A stretch of 64,000 bases of DNA, taken from assembly GCF_001971785.1 (NCBI RefSeq), contig NZ_CP019389.1, forward strand, positions 2,119,001 through 2,183,000, given 5' to 3'. The DNA comes from Seonamhaeicola sp. S2-3. Its GTDB lineage: Bacteria; Bacteroidota; Bacteroidia; Flavobacteriales; Flavobacteriaceae. Shown piece after piece: positions 8,736 to 17,876 of the stretch. Each line of letters begins with the position of its first letter. The stretch's first letter is position 1. The notes under the pieces are model-generated. The model was not told the origin of the DNA and did no database searches. It saw nothing but the letters and a program-made list of their open reading frames with translations. The position numbers and the translations under genes are program-made.

Positions 8736-11700
8736 ATGAAAAAAATGAATTTTATAGAAGCTACTATGAAGCACCATCAAATTGTATTGGTCATAGTTGC
8801 TGTTATGATGCTTTTAGGAATTTATGGGTTAAAAAACATGCCACGTAGGGAGTTTCCAGAGTTTACTGTACGCCAAGGAGTAATTGTTGGTGTTTTTCCT
8901 GGGTCAACATCGCTTCAGGTTGAAGAGCAGCTTACCACCGTTGTAGAAGATTATATTTTTGGTTATGAGGAGGTTAACAAACTAAAAACATATTCTCATT
9001 CCAAAGAAGGGCAAATGATTATCTATGTAGAATTGAATGATAATGTTAAAAATGCCGATAAATTTTGGTCTAAATTAAGACATGGTTTAAGTGAACTTAA
9101 AATGCAGTTACCATCTGGAGTATTGGCTTTAATAGGTAATAACGATTTTGGCGATACTTCTGCATTATTAATAACAATGTCATCAAAAAAACATTCTTAC
9201 AGAGAACTAGAAGACATAATGAAAGATTTAGAGGCCGAAATTAGAAAGGTAGAAACCGTATCTAAAATAAAGCGTTTTGGTACTCAAAAAGAAGAAATAC
9301 ATATTTATATTAAACCAGAAAAACTCACTAGGTTTAATTTAAAACCCTCTAATATACTGGCATCTTTTAAACTACAAGAGTCTTTAAATTACTCTGGTCA
9401 GTTAGATAATGGAGACCTAGTTTTACCTATTCATTTGCCACCAAGGTTTGAGTCTGAAAAAGATTTAGAAGAGCAAATAATTTTTAATGATCAAGATAAT
9501 AATGCTATACGTTTAAAAGATGTTGCTTACATAGAAAGGCGTTATAAAAAACCTACAAATTACATTCGTAATAATGGTAATAATGCTTTGCTACTTTCAT
9601 TAGAAATGCAAAAAGGCAATAATATTGTACAATTTGGTGATGAGGTTCAAAACACTTTAGATAATTTCTCTAAGAGCATAGGAGATGATATAAAATTAAA
9701 TATAATATCCAGCTTACCTCATGTTGTAGATAAATCTATTTCTCATTTTTTAAAGGAATTTGTAATAGCTATTGTTGCGGTAATTATAGTAACCATGTTA
9801 TTATTACCTTTTAGGGTAGCTGCTGTTGCAGGGGTTTCTATACCAGTTTCTATATTAATAACATTAGGAATTATGCAGTTGGTGGGTATTCAGTTGCATA
9901 TTGTTTCGCTAGCAGCATTAATAGTGGTTTTAGGAATGGTGGTAGATAACGCAATTGTTGTTATAGATAGTCATGTAGAACTACTTGATCATGGAGAAAC
10001 ACCTTGGAACGCTGCTTGGAAAGCTGCCACAGAACTGTTTGTTCCTGTACTAACAGCTTCGGCAGCAATATCAGCATCTTTTTTTCCTTTAATGTTTTTC
10101 TTAACAGGAATAGCCAGCGATTTTGTAGGGACTTTTCCAGTAACTATTGGTATAGCATTATTAATTTCTATGCTAGTAGCGGTTCTATTAGTGCCATTTA
10201 TGTGTTTCGCTTATATAAAAACAGGGCTTCATAAAGAAGAAAAAAATGATGACAAAAAAAGTGTTTTAGATAGAGTTCAAAACACATTTAATAAGGCATT
10301 AAATTTTTGCTTTAAAAACCCTAAACTTACAGTTGTAGGGGGCGTTTTATCAATAATTTTGGGCATTATATTTTTAATGAATGTTGATAGGAAGTTATTT
10401 CCTGCAATGGAGAGAAACCAATTTGCTATAGAAGTATACCTACCAGAAGGATCATCAGTTAGTAAAACAGAAAAAGTAATTGATAGTTTAGAAAGTATTT
10501 TAAATCAAGATAGTAGAATAACAAATATTGCTAGTTTTATAGGTAATGGTTCCCCAAGATTTAATGCGTTATATGCACCACATTTACCGGCAGAAAACTA
10601 TGGGCAGTTGTTATTAAATACAGAGTCTGATGAAGCTACCATTAAAGTACTTGATGAGTATACCAAAAAATACAAAGATGCTTTTCCAAGCGCTCATATA
10701 AAATGGAAACAATTAGCAATGGAGTCATTTAGTTCTCCCATTGAAATTAGAATAGCTTCTAATAATATTTCAGACTTAAAGAAAGTAGGAAAACAGGTTG
10801 CTGAAATACTTAACCAGAATGAAGACCTTACATGGGTAAGACATGATTGGGATGAAAAAAGACCTGGTATTTCTGTTCAATTAAACAAAAATAAAGCTAA
10901 TCAATTAGGTTATGCAAAATCTTTGGTAGCGTCATCGTTGTTAATTTCTTTAGATGGTTTACCTGTTACAACAGTTTGGGAAGAAGATTATCCAATTAAT
11001 GTACTTCTATCAAAAGAAGATTATTTAAAAAATAGTATTAATGATTTAAACGATCAATATGTAACTTCTCCGTTAACCTTTGAGTCATTGCCATTAAGAG
11101 CCATAGGCAAATTAGAACCAGAATGGACAGAAGGTACAGTGGCTAGAAGAAATGGAGTACGTACACTTACTGTTAAGGCAGATGTAGCAAGGGGTAAATT
11201 GGGGGTTACTGCATTTAATGCTGTAAAACCTAAAATAGAAGCTTTACAATTACCTGAAGGTGTTAATATAACTTATGGTGGAGAGCATGAGGCAAATATT
11301 GAAAACTATGTTCCTATGGCAAAATCTTTGGGAGTGAGTGTTGTTTTAATATTTTTTATTCTCATGTTTCAATTTAAAACCATTAGAAAATCACTACTAA
11401 TTATGTCTACAATGTTGCTGAGTATTTTTGGCGCAGGCTTAGGACTACTACTTTTAGGTTACCCTTTTGGTTTTACTTCATTTATGGGCATTATTGGTTT
11501 AATGGGTATAGTAGTACGTAATGGTATTATTTTAATTGATTATGCAAGCCAATTGGTAACTACTAATGGAATGTCTTACAAAGAAGCTGCATTAGCAGCA
11601 GGAAAAAGAAGAATGCGCCCAATATTTTTAACCTCATTAGCGGCTGCGGTAGGAGTAATACCAATGATTATAAGTGGCTCACCGCTTTGGGGGCCATTAG

Positions 11701-11825
11701 GTACAGTAATTTGTTTTGGGTTGTTAACAGGTATGGTACTTACCTTATTAGTGTTGCCAATATTATTCTGGAAATCTATTGGGAAAGCAGCCAAAAAAGC
11801 AGCTATAAAAGCTAAATTAAATTAA
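8736..11825 (+). CDS. RND efflux pump permease (AcrB/AcrD/AcrF type)
   Basis: At 1029 residues this is the normal length for a drug-type RND pump: two repeats of six membrane helices with large periplasmic loops. TM1 starts at HHQIVLVIVAVMMLLGIYG, and the porter loop carries FPGSTSLQVEEQL. In TM4 the usual Asp-Asp proton relay (VDDAIVV) reads VVDNAIVVID, so the second Asp is Asn. In TM10 the usual Lys region reads VVRNGIILIDYA, with Arg. These changes occur in some RND branches, so the pump is probably functional but may couple differently. The substrate cannot be told from sequence. Confidence 0.93.
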   Translation: MKKMNFIEATMKHHQIVLVIVAVMMLLGIYGLKNMPRREFPEFTVRQGVIVGVFPGSTSLQVEEQLTTVVEDYIFGYEEVNKLKTYSHSKEGQMIIYVELNDNVKNADKFWSKLRHGLSELKMQLPSGVLALIGNNDFGDTSALLITMSSKKHSYRELEDIMKDLEAEIRKVETVSKIKRFGTQKEEIHIYIKPEKLTRFNLKPSNILASFKLQESLNYSGQLDNGDLVLPIHLPPRFESEKDLEEQIIFNDQDNNAIRLKDVAYIERRYKKPTNYIRNNGNNALLLSLEMQKGNNIVQFGDEVQNTLDNFSKSIGDDIKLNIISSLPHVVDKSISHFLKEFVIAIVAVIIVTMLLLPFRVAAVAGVSIPVSILITLGIMQLVGIQLHIVSLAALIVVLGMVVDNAIVVIDSHVELLDHGETPWNAAWKAATELFVPVLTASAAISASFFPLMFFLTGIASDFVGTFPVTIGIALLISMLVAVLLVPFMCFAYIKTGLHKEEKNDDKKSVLDRVQNTFNKALNFCFKNPKLTVVGGVLSIILGIIFLMNVDRKLFPAMERNQFAIEVYLPEGSSVSKTEKVIDSLESILNQDSRITNIASFIGNGSPRFNALYAPHLPAENYGQLLLNTESDEATIKVLDEYTKKYKDAFPSAHIKWKQLAMESFSSPIEIRIASNNISDLKKVGKQVAEILNQNEDLTWVRHDWDEKRPGISVQLNKNKANQLGYAKSLVASSLLISLDGLPVTTVWEEDYPINVLLSKEDYLKNSINDLNDQYVTSPLTFESLPLRAIGKLEPEWTEGTVARRNGVRTLTVKADVARGKLGVTAFNAVKPKIEALQLPEGVNITYGGEHEANIENYVPMAKSLGVSVVLIFFILMFQFKTIRKSLLIMSTMLLSIFGAGLGLLLLGYPFGFTSFMGIIGLMGIVVRNGIILIDYASQLVTTNGMSYKEAALAAGKRRMRPIFLTSLAAAVGVIPMIISGSPLWGPLGTVICFGLLTGMVLTLLVLPILFWKSIGKAAKKAAIKAKLN

Positions 11826-11827
11826 TT

Positions 11828-13195
11828 ATGTTAAAAGTAATGGCAAAGAGAAATATTAGTTTATTAGTATTTTTAATAATAGGTATTCAATTATTTGGTC
11901 AAGATTATACCTTAGAAAAATGTAAAACATTAGCATTAAAAAATAATTTAAGTATAAAAGAATCAAAATTAAAAATTGATGCAGCTAAAGAGCTAAAGAA
12001 AAATGCTTTTACCAATTATTTCCCTAAGGTCAGTGCATCAGCTAGTCTTTTTAAATCATCAAAAAGTTTATTAGAAATTGAAACACCTGAAATGAATTTA
12101 CCAGTTTATGATGGCAATCCTGAAAATTTGGTAAATCCAACACAGTTTGCATACATTCCGTCATTTTCAATAGAAACTTTAGATTATACAAATTCTGCAG
12201 CATTAACAGCAATACAACCCCTTTATGCAGGAGGCAGAATTAAAATAGGAAACAAACTGGCAACTTTAAATAAAGATGTTCAAGAGTTACAGCATGATCT
12301 TAATGTAAGTGAAATAATGGTTAAAACAGAAGCGTATTATTGGAATTTGGTAGCTTTAAATGAAAAAAAGAAAACCATAGAAAACTATCAAACACTTTTA
12401 CAAAATCTTCATAAAGAGGTGAACGATTTTTATGAGGCAGGTTTAACCCAAAAAAGTAACGTGCTAAAAGTAAAGCTTGAGTTAAATAAAATTGAAGGTA
12501 ATAAACTAAAATTAACTAACGGAATTGATGTTTTAAAAATGGTTTTTGCACAACATCTAGGTCTTGAAGATTACCAAAACCTATCAGTGTTAGATAGTAT
12601 AATAGATATAAAAAAGCCAAGTGTTTATTATCAAGAACCTCAAATAGCTATTAAAAATAGAAAAGAAACTGCACTACTAAATAAAGCTGTTGAAGCTGAA
12701 GTGTTACAAAAAAAGCTATCTAGCGGAGAGCATCTTCCAGAATTAGGTGTTGGTGTTGGTGGATTGTATCTTGATGTAGCATATAATAGCGATTTCTATG
12801 GCGTTGTTTTTGCGTCACTATCTATTCCAATATCAGACTGGTGGGGTGGTTCTCATAAACGTAAAGAGCACAATTTTAAAATAGAAATGGCCAAAAATAA
12901 TCTTGAAGAAAAATCTCAGTTAATGCAAATTCAAATATCTAAAGAATATAAAACATTAACAGAGTCTTATAAGCAGATTGAAATAGCCCAAACATCATTA
13001 AATCAATCTAATGAATATTTGCAGGAATTAGAAGACACTTATGATGCAGGCTTAACCAATTTATCAGATTTATTAGAGGCTAAAGCTATAAACCAAGAAG
13101 CTAAAGATGCTTTAATTGATGCTAAATCAAAGTATAAGATTAATATAGCAAAATACCTTTTGGCACTTGGAAATTATAGTGTTCTACAAGATTAG
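11828..13195 (+). CDS. TolC-family outer-membrane efflux channel
   Basis: This 455-residue protein has a signal peptide ending IQLFGQ and the two-repeat OEP architecture of long amphipathic helices. The repeats are visible as EAYYWNLVALNEKKKTIENY with LHKEVNDFYEAGLTQKSNVL in the first half, and IEIAQTSLNQSNEYLQELED with TYDAGLTNLSDLLEAKA in the second. It begins 2 bp after the pump stop, completing the tripartite efflux operon. The ATG at 11828 is used; a Met six codons later (11843) is possible. Confidence 0.92.
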   Translation: MLKVMAKRNISLLVFLIIGIQLFGQDYTLEKCKTLALKNNLSIKESKLKIDAAKELKKNAFTNYFPKVSASASLFKSSKSLLEIETPEMNLPVYDGNPENLVNPTQFAYIPSFSIETLDYTNSAALTAIQPLYAGGRIKIGNKLATLNKDVQELQHDLNVSEIMVKTEAYYWNLVALNEKKKTIENYQTLLQNLHKEVNDFYEAGLTQKSNVLKVKLELNKIEGNKLKLTNGIDVLKMVFAQHLGLEDYQNLSVLDSIIDIKKPSVYYQEPQIAIKNRKETALLNKAVEAEVLQKKLSSGEHLPELGVGVGGLYLDVAYNSDFYGVVFASLSIPISDWWGGSHKRKEHNFKIEMAKNNLEEKSQLMQIQISKEYKTLTESYKQIEIAQTSLNQSNEYLQELEDTYDAGLTNLSDLLEAKAINQEAKDALIDAKSKYKINIAKYLLALGNYSVLQD

Positions 13196-13343
13196 TGAAA
13201 TATTAATTGGCAAAGTTTACTATTTGTAATAGAGCTTTAAAAGGTGTTAAAGAGTATTGTAATTAAGTAAATAAATTGTTTTCGATTAAGATGTTAAGAT
13301 GAAGCAAATACAAAATACTATTTAAAATGTAAAAAAAGGTGAG

Positions 13344-13949
13344 ATGACCAATTCTAAAAAGCAATTAATATTGAATAGGTCTTTGCTATTATTCTTAAAT
13401 TATGGCATAAAAGTGGTTTCTATGGATGATATTGCAAATAAATGTGGCATCTCTAAAAGAACTCTTTACAAACTGTTTGATAGTAAATCTGATTTGCTAA
13501 AATGCATTGTAGAAAACAAGACAGAAGAATTTTTATTGAAATTGTCTGTAATACATGATAAATCAAAAGATGCTGTAGAAGAATTGTTAGAATATATAAA
13601 GCTAATTAGTACTGTTTTTAAATCAATATCCCCCATAACAATAAGAGATTTAAAAAAATACCATATAGATATTTATTTACAGGTTTTACGTTTAAATCCT
13701 AATAAATTGCGTCCACTTATAAATAAGAATATGGAGCGGGGAATTAAAGAAGGGCTTTATAACAAGAATTTATTTATTGAGGCGTATGTAAAATCATTTA
13801 TTAAAATTATAGCAGCTTATTTTAATAGTAGTTCAGAGCAAAAAAAGCTAGAGGAGCATTATCAAATGTTAGACTTTTTTTTCAAACTCTTTTTCAAAGG
13901 ATTGTTTACAGCTAAAGGATACGAAAAGTTTGAGAAGTATTATGTTTGA
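13344..13949 (+). CDS. TetR-family transcriptional regulator
   Basis: This 201-residue protein has the TetR helix-turn-helix at residues 10-55 (SMDDIANKCGISKRTLYKLF, then SKSDLL) and a helical ligand-binding C-terminal part. It lies 148 bp after the TolC-like gene in the same direction. Regulators of this family often repress adjacent efflux genes, so together with the AraC gene at 6601 it probably gives this operon two controls (inference). Confidence 0.9.
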   Translation: MTNSKKQLILNRSLLLFLNYGIKVVSMDDIANKCGISKRTLYKLFDSKSDLLKCIVENKTEEFLLKLSVIHDKSKDAVEELLEYIKLISTVFKSISPITIRDLKKYHIDIYLQVLRLNPNKLRPLINKNMERGIKEGLYNKNLFIEAYVKSFIKIIAAYFNSSSEQKKLEEHYQMLDFFFKLFFKGLFTAKGYEKFEKYYV

Positions 13950-13980
13950 GACGTTCTAAAATAGGTTGACAGTTTGATAA

Positions 13981-14013
13981 AAAAAAGTCAGAAACTTTGT
14001 TTCTGACTTTTTT
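13981..14013. terminator. Bidirectional terminator between the TetR gene and the mannonate dehydratase gene
   Basis: A perfect 15-bp inverted repeat (AAAAAAGTCAGAAAC / GTTTCTGACTTTTTT, 3-nt loop) lies between convergent genes. The A and T runs on both sides let it serve both strands. Confidence 0.92.
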
Positions 14014-14033
14014 GTGTTTCTGTTTTATAGAAT

Positions 14034-15212
14034 TTAGTTCATGCTGTTTTTTATAGCATATTCTACACCTCGTAGTTCTGCAAGACCACGTAACCTCCCA
14101 ATACCAGAATATCCTGGGTTTGTTTTCTTTTTTAAATCATCTAGCATTTGATGGCCATGGTCTGGTCTCATAGGTATGATAGCATCTTTTAAGCCTTCAG
14201 ATGTTCTTTTTCTTTCTTCTAAAAGAGCTTCTTTAATAACGCTATACATATCTACATCTCCTTCTAAATGGTTAGCTTCGTAAAAATTCCCTTTTTCATC
14301 ACGCTTAGTACTTCTTAAATGTATAAAATGTACTCTATTTGCAAAACGTTTAAAAATTTGTACTAAGTCATTATCGGCTCTAACACCTAAAGAACCGGTG
14401 CAATATGTAATACCATTTGCTCTATCTGGTACTTCGTTAAATATGTGAGCATAATCACTTTCTGTACTCACCACACGTGGTAATCCTAAAATAGGGTATG
14501 GAGGGTCATCTGGGTGAATACACATTAATACATCATTTTGTGAAGCAACAGGAATTATTTCTTTTAAAAAGGCAACCAAATGTTCACGTAACTTATCGGC
14601 ATCAATGTTTTTATAAGTATCTAAAATAGTTTGAAACTGTTCTAATGTATAGCCTTCTTCAGCACCAGGTAAGCCGGCAATAATATTGTTAACTAAAGTG
14701 GTTTTTTCATCTTCAGATAAACTATTAACATAAGCTTTAGCTTCGGCTTGTTGTTCTTTTGTGTAACTAGATTCTGCTCCCGGACGTTTTAATAAGTAAA
14801 GTTCAAAAGCAGCAAAGGCAGTGGTGTCAAAACGTAATGCTTTAGAGCCGTCTTCAACCTCAAAACCTAAATCGGTTCTAGTCCAATCTAAAACAGGCAT
14901 AAAGTTATAGCAAACAATGTTTATTCCACATTTAGCAAGATTTTCTATACTTTTTTTATAGTTATCTATATATGTTTGAAAATTACCAGAGCGTGTTTTT
15001 ATATTTTCATGTACCGGAATACTTTCAACAACACTCCACGTTAATCCTACATTTTCAATAGTTTGTTTTCGTTTTTCAATTTCATCAATTGTCCAAATTT
15101 CACCATTAGGGATGTGGTGAAGAGCAGATACAATTCCTGTAGCACCTGCTTGTTTTATATCTGATAATGATACGGGGTCATTTGGTCCGTACCAACGCCA
15201 TGTTTGTTCCAT
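14034..15212 (-). CDS. uxuA: D-mannonate dehydratase UxuA
   Basis: This enzyme dehydrates D-mannonate to 2-keto-3-deoxy-D-gluconate in glucuronate catabolism. The 392-residue TIM-barrel protein has all family landmarks: N-terminal [20 protein letters not shown], then [19 protein letters not shown] (metal-ligand Cys), [11 protein letters not shown] (ligand His) and MRPDHGHQ (ligand Asp). It follows the SDR gene by 19 bp on the same strand, making a two-gene uronate operon. Glucuronate isomerase, the preceding pathway enzyme, is not in the window. Confidence 0.96.
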   Translation of the reverse strand: MEQTWRWYGPNDPVSLSDIKQAGATGIVSALHHIPNGEIWTIDEIEKRKQTIENVGLTWSVVESIPVHENIKTRSGNFQTYIDNYKKSIENLAKCGINIVCYNFMPVLDWTRTDLGFEVEDGSKALRFDTTAFAAFELYLLKRPGAESSYTKEQQAEAKAYVNSLSEDEKTTLVNNIIAGLPGAEEGYTLEQFQTILDTYKNIDADKLREHLVAFLKEIIPVASQNDVLMCIHPDDPPYPILGLPRVVSTESDYAHIFNEVPDRANGITYCTGSLGVRADNDLVQIFKRFANRVHFIHLRSTKRDEKGNFYEANHLEGDVDMYSVIKEALLEERKRTSEGLKDAIIPMRPDHGHQMLDDLKKKTNPGYSGIGRLRGLAELRGVEYAIKNSMN

Positions 15213-15231
15213 TTTTTAAATAATTTAGTTA

Positions 15232-16059
15232 TTAAACACCACTGTAAGCACTAAAGCCACCATCAATAGGAATAACCACACCAGTTACAAATGATGAAGC
15301 ATCATCACATAAATAAAGTGTAGTACTTATTAAATCTTCTGGTTCGCCATAACGTCCCATTGGGGTCTGGTCTATAATTTGTTGACCTCTTTGAGTTAAA
15401 GAGCCATCTGGGTTAGTTAGTAGCGTTCTGTTTTGCTCAGTTAAGAAAAACCCTGGAGCTAAAGCATTTACGCGAATACCTACTTTTGAAAAGTGAACCG
15501 CTAACCACTGTGTAAAGTTTGATACAGCAGCTTTAGCACCACTATATGCTGGTATTTTAGTAAGTGGCGTGTAGGCATTCATTGATGATACGTTAAGAAT
15601 ACTACACCCTTTTTTGCCTACCATATCTTTAGCAAAAATTTGGGTAGGTAATAAGGTACCAATAAAGTTGAGGTTAAAAACAAACTCAATACCCTTAGGG
15701 TCTAAATCGAAAAATGTTTTAAAACCTTCAGCAGTATTTGTTAAATCTTCTTCATGTAAGTGTGGATTTGATGTTGTACCTAGCGGATGGTTTCCACCAG
15801 CACCATTAACCAAAATATCGCAACTACCTAATTGGTTATTAACTTCAGTTTTGGCATTTTCAAGTGATTCTTTTTCTAATACATTAGCTTTTACACCAAT
15901 GGCTTCACCACCATTTTTATTTATTTCATCAGCAACTTTTTTAGCTGCTTCAAGGTTAAGGTCTAGCAAAGCTATTTTGTGGCCTTGTTTTGCTAAAGCA
16001 CTAGCCAATGTGCTACATAAAACACCACCTGCTCCAGTTACTACTACTACTTTACTCAT
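15232..16059 (-). CDS. SDR-family D-mannonate oxidoreductase (fructuronate reductase)
   Basis: This 275-residue Rossmann enzyme has the NAD(P) motif TGAGGVLCSTLA, the NGAGG motif, the catalytic YSGAK, and PIDGGFSAYSGV at the C-terminus. The pairing with uxuA supports interconversion of D-fructuronate and D-mannonate, the role of the SDR type that serves this step in Bacteroidota. It is the first gene of the operon, with the palindromic operator candidate at 16119-16146 about 60 bp upstream. Confidence 0.88.
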   Translation of the reverse strand: MSKVVVVTGAGGVLCSTLASALAKQGHKIALLDLNLEAAKKVADEINKNGGEAIGVKANVLEKESLENAKTEVNNQLGSCDILVNGAGGNHPLGTTSNPHLHEEDLTNTAEGFKTFFDLDPKGIEFVFNLNFIGTLLPTQIFAKDMVGKKGCSILNVSSMNAYTPLTKIPAYSGAKAAVSNFTQWLAVHFSKVGIRVNALAPGFFLTEQNRTLLTNPDGSLTQRGQQIIDQTPMGRYGEPEDLISTTLYLCDDASSFVTGVVIPIDGGFSAYSGV

Positions 16060-16118
16060 TTATTTATAAATTTAGTTGTTATTCTTTGTTTTAAGATGCG
16101 GATGAGCAAATATAAATA

Positions 16119-16146
16119 TAATTTTCGTGTGCGCACACGAAAATTA
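16119..16146. promoter_or_regulatory. 28-bp perfect palindrome, candidate operator of the mannonate operon
   Basis: The sequence is perfectly self-complementary over 28 bp with core CGTGTGCGCACACG and AT flanks. It stands about 60 bp before the SDR start on the minus strand. A loop-free palindrome with a central CG step looks like the site of a dimeric repressor, for example of LacI or GntR type, rather than a terminator. No candidate regulator gene lies next to it. Confidence 0.7.
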
Positions 16147-16443
16147 GGGTTTTCTTTGTCTTAATTCTATCCTTTGTGTGAATAATTTTAAATAAAATAG
16201 TTGTGAAATTCATATTAAATAATAAAGAAATCACTAAGTATACTAAGTTTAACAATTGATAAGTAACAAACTGGAGTTACTACATTTAATCGAATAAAAA
16301 TTCTAAAACTATTAAGGAAGCTAAATTAGCAGTCTTTGAATATATAGAAATATGGTATAATTGAAAATAATTACACTTTTCTTTTTGAGATATAGAACTC
16401 TTAAGTTAAGGAAATGAAATTTATCCGATTTTCCCTGTAAGTT

Positions 16444-16459
16444 CATTGCAATTGCAATG
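16444..16459. promoter_or_regulatory. 16-bp perfect palindrome upstream of the amino-acid symporter
   Basis: CATTGCAATTGCAATG is perfectly palindromic and is followed at once by a run of T. It lies about 87 bp before the symporter ATG. It is more likely an operator than a terminator because there is no loop. The near-palindrome at 6236-6251 shares its ATTGCAAT half. Confidence 0.5.
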
Positions 16460-16545
16460 CTTTTTTTTTGTAAACTATAGTCTTATTAAATTAGTTGTTT
16501 CAAATTCCGTATGTTTATAATCAGATTAAAACTTTTAATAGAAAT

Positions 16546-17874
16546 ATGAAGAAACTAGCATTACATTGGCAAATATTAATAGGAATGGTTTTAGGTGTCA
16601 TTTTTGGATTCATTATGGCATCAGTAAAAGGGCAAGGGTTCGTGATGGATTGGATTGAACCTATTGGTAAAATATTTGTTAAGCTATTAAAACTCATAGC
16701 AGTACCCCTAATTTTAGCATCATTGATAAAAGGAATATCTGATTTAAAAGATATTTCTAAGTTTAAAAACATGGGGCTTCGTACAATAACTTTATATGTT
16801 ATCACTACTGTTATTGCCATTACTATTGGATTAGGACTAGTTAATACTTTAAAGCCAGGGAATGGTATTACTCAAGAAACAGTAACAATGCTTAAAGAAA
16901 AGTATTCTACAAGCGATAAAGCCAAAACCATTTTAAGTAATGCACAACAGCAAAAAGAAGCAGGTCCGCTACAATTTTTGGTAGATATGGTTCCAGATAA
17001 CGCCGTATTTGCTATGAGTAATAACAAATTCATGTTGCAAGTAATAGTTTTTGCTATTTTATTAGGAATATGTTTACTTCTAGTTCCAGAAGAACAAGCT
17101 AAACCTCTAAAAAGCTTTTTCGATTCTTTAAACGAAGTTGTTTTAAAAATGGTTGATTTAATAATGCTTTCAGCACCATATGCAGTATTTGCTTTATTGG
17201 CAACGGTTGTGGTTTCTGCAGATGATCCGGATATCCTTTTTGCTCTATTAAAGTACGCGGGGGTTGTTGTTTTAGGATTGGTTTTAATGATTTGTTTCTA
17301 CTTATTATTAGTGTCAATTTATGCTAAAAAATCACCATTATGGTTTATAAGTAAAATAAGTCCAGCACAATTATTAGCATTTTCAACTAGTAGTAGTGCC
17401 GCCGCTTTACCTGTAACTATGGAACGCGTAGAAGAACATGTGGGGGTAGATAAAGAAGTAGCAAGTTTTGTATTGCCTGTAGGAGCAACTATTAATATGG
17501 ATGGTACAAGTTTGTATCAAGGGGTAGCAGCCGTTTTTATTATGCAGGTTTTATGGCCAGAAGGATTAGTTTTTAGTAACCAATTAATGATTATATTAAC
17601 CGCTTTGTTAGCTTCTATTGGTAGTGCTGCTGTTCCTGGAGCAGGTATGGTTATGTTGGTAATTGTATTAGAAGCTATAGGGTTTCCTTCCGATTTATTG
17701 CCTATAGCACTTGCTTTGATTTTTGCAGTTGATAGACCTTTAGATATGTGTCGTACTACAGTGAATGTTACAGGAGATGCTACCGTTTCTACAGTCATTG
17801 CCAAATCATTAGGTAAATTAGGAGAACCACATGTAAAAAATTGGGATGATAACTATCTTGTTAAAAAGCAATAA
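16546..17874 (+). CDS. Dicarboxylate/amino acid:cation symporter (DAACS, GltP-like)
   Basis: This is an inner-membrane sodium- or proton-coupled transporter of acidic amino acids or dicarboxylates. The family motifs are present: the hairpin serine stretch STSSSAAALP, the NMDGT motif, the second hairpin AAVPGAGMVML, and the substrate motif DRPLDMCRTTVNVTGD. The Asp and Arg of the last motif bind the amino group and side-chain carboxylate in acidic amino-acid carriers. The ATG at 16546 (MKKLALHWQ) is preferred over an upstream TTG at 16495, giving 442 residues. The asparaginase gene starts 2 bp after the stop. Confidence 0.92.
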   Translation: MKKLALHWQILIGMVLGVIFGFIMASVKGQGFVMDWIEPIGKIFVKLLKLIAVPLILASLIKGISDLKDISKFKNMGLRTITLYVITTVIAITIGLGLVNTLKPGNGITQETVTMLKEKYSTSDKAKTILSNAQQQKEAGPLQFLVDMVPDNAVFAMSNNKFMLQVIVFAILLGICLLLVPEEQAKPLKSFFDSLNEVVLKMVDLIMLSAPYAVFALLATVVVSADDPDILFALLKYAGVVVLGLVLMICFYLLLVSIYAKKSPLWFISKISPAQLLAFSTSSSAAALPVTMERVEEHVGVDKEVASFVLPVGATINMDGTSLYQGVAAVFIMQVLWPEGLVFSNQLMIILTALLASIGSAAVPGAGMVMLVIVLEAIGFPSDLLPIALALIFAVDRPLDMCRTTVNVTGDATVSTVIAKSLGKLGEPHVKNWDDNYLVKKQ

Positions 17875-17876
17875 CC

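Noticed and set aside
16444-16469. Palindrome followed by a T run as a terminator of an upstream transcript.
   Set aside because: The palindrome has no loop and no gene ends upstream of it; the nearest upstream gene reads the other way.
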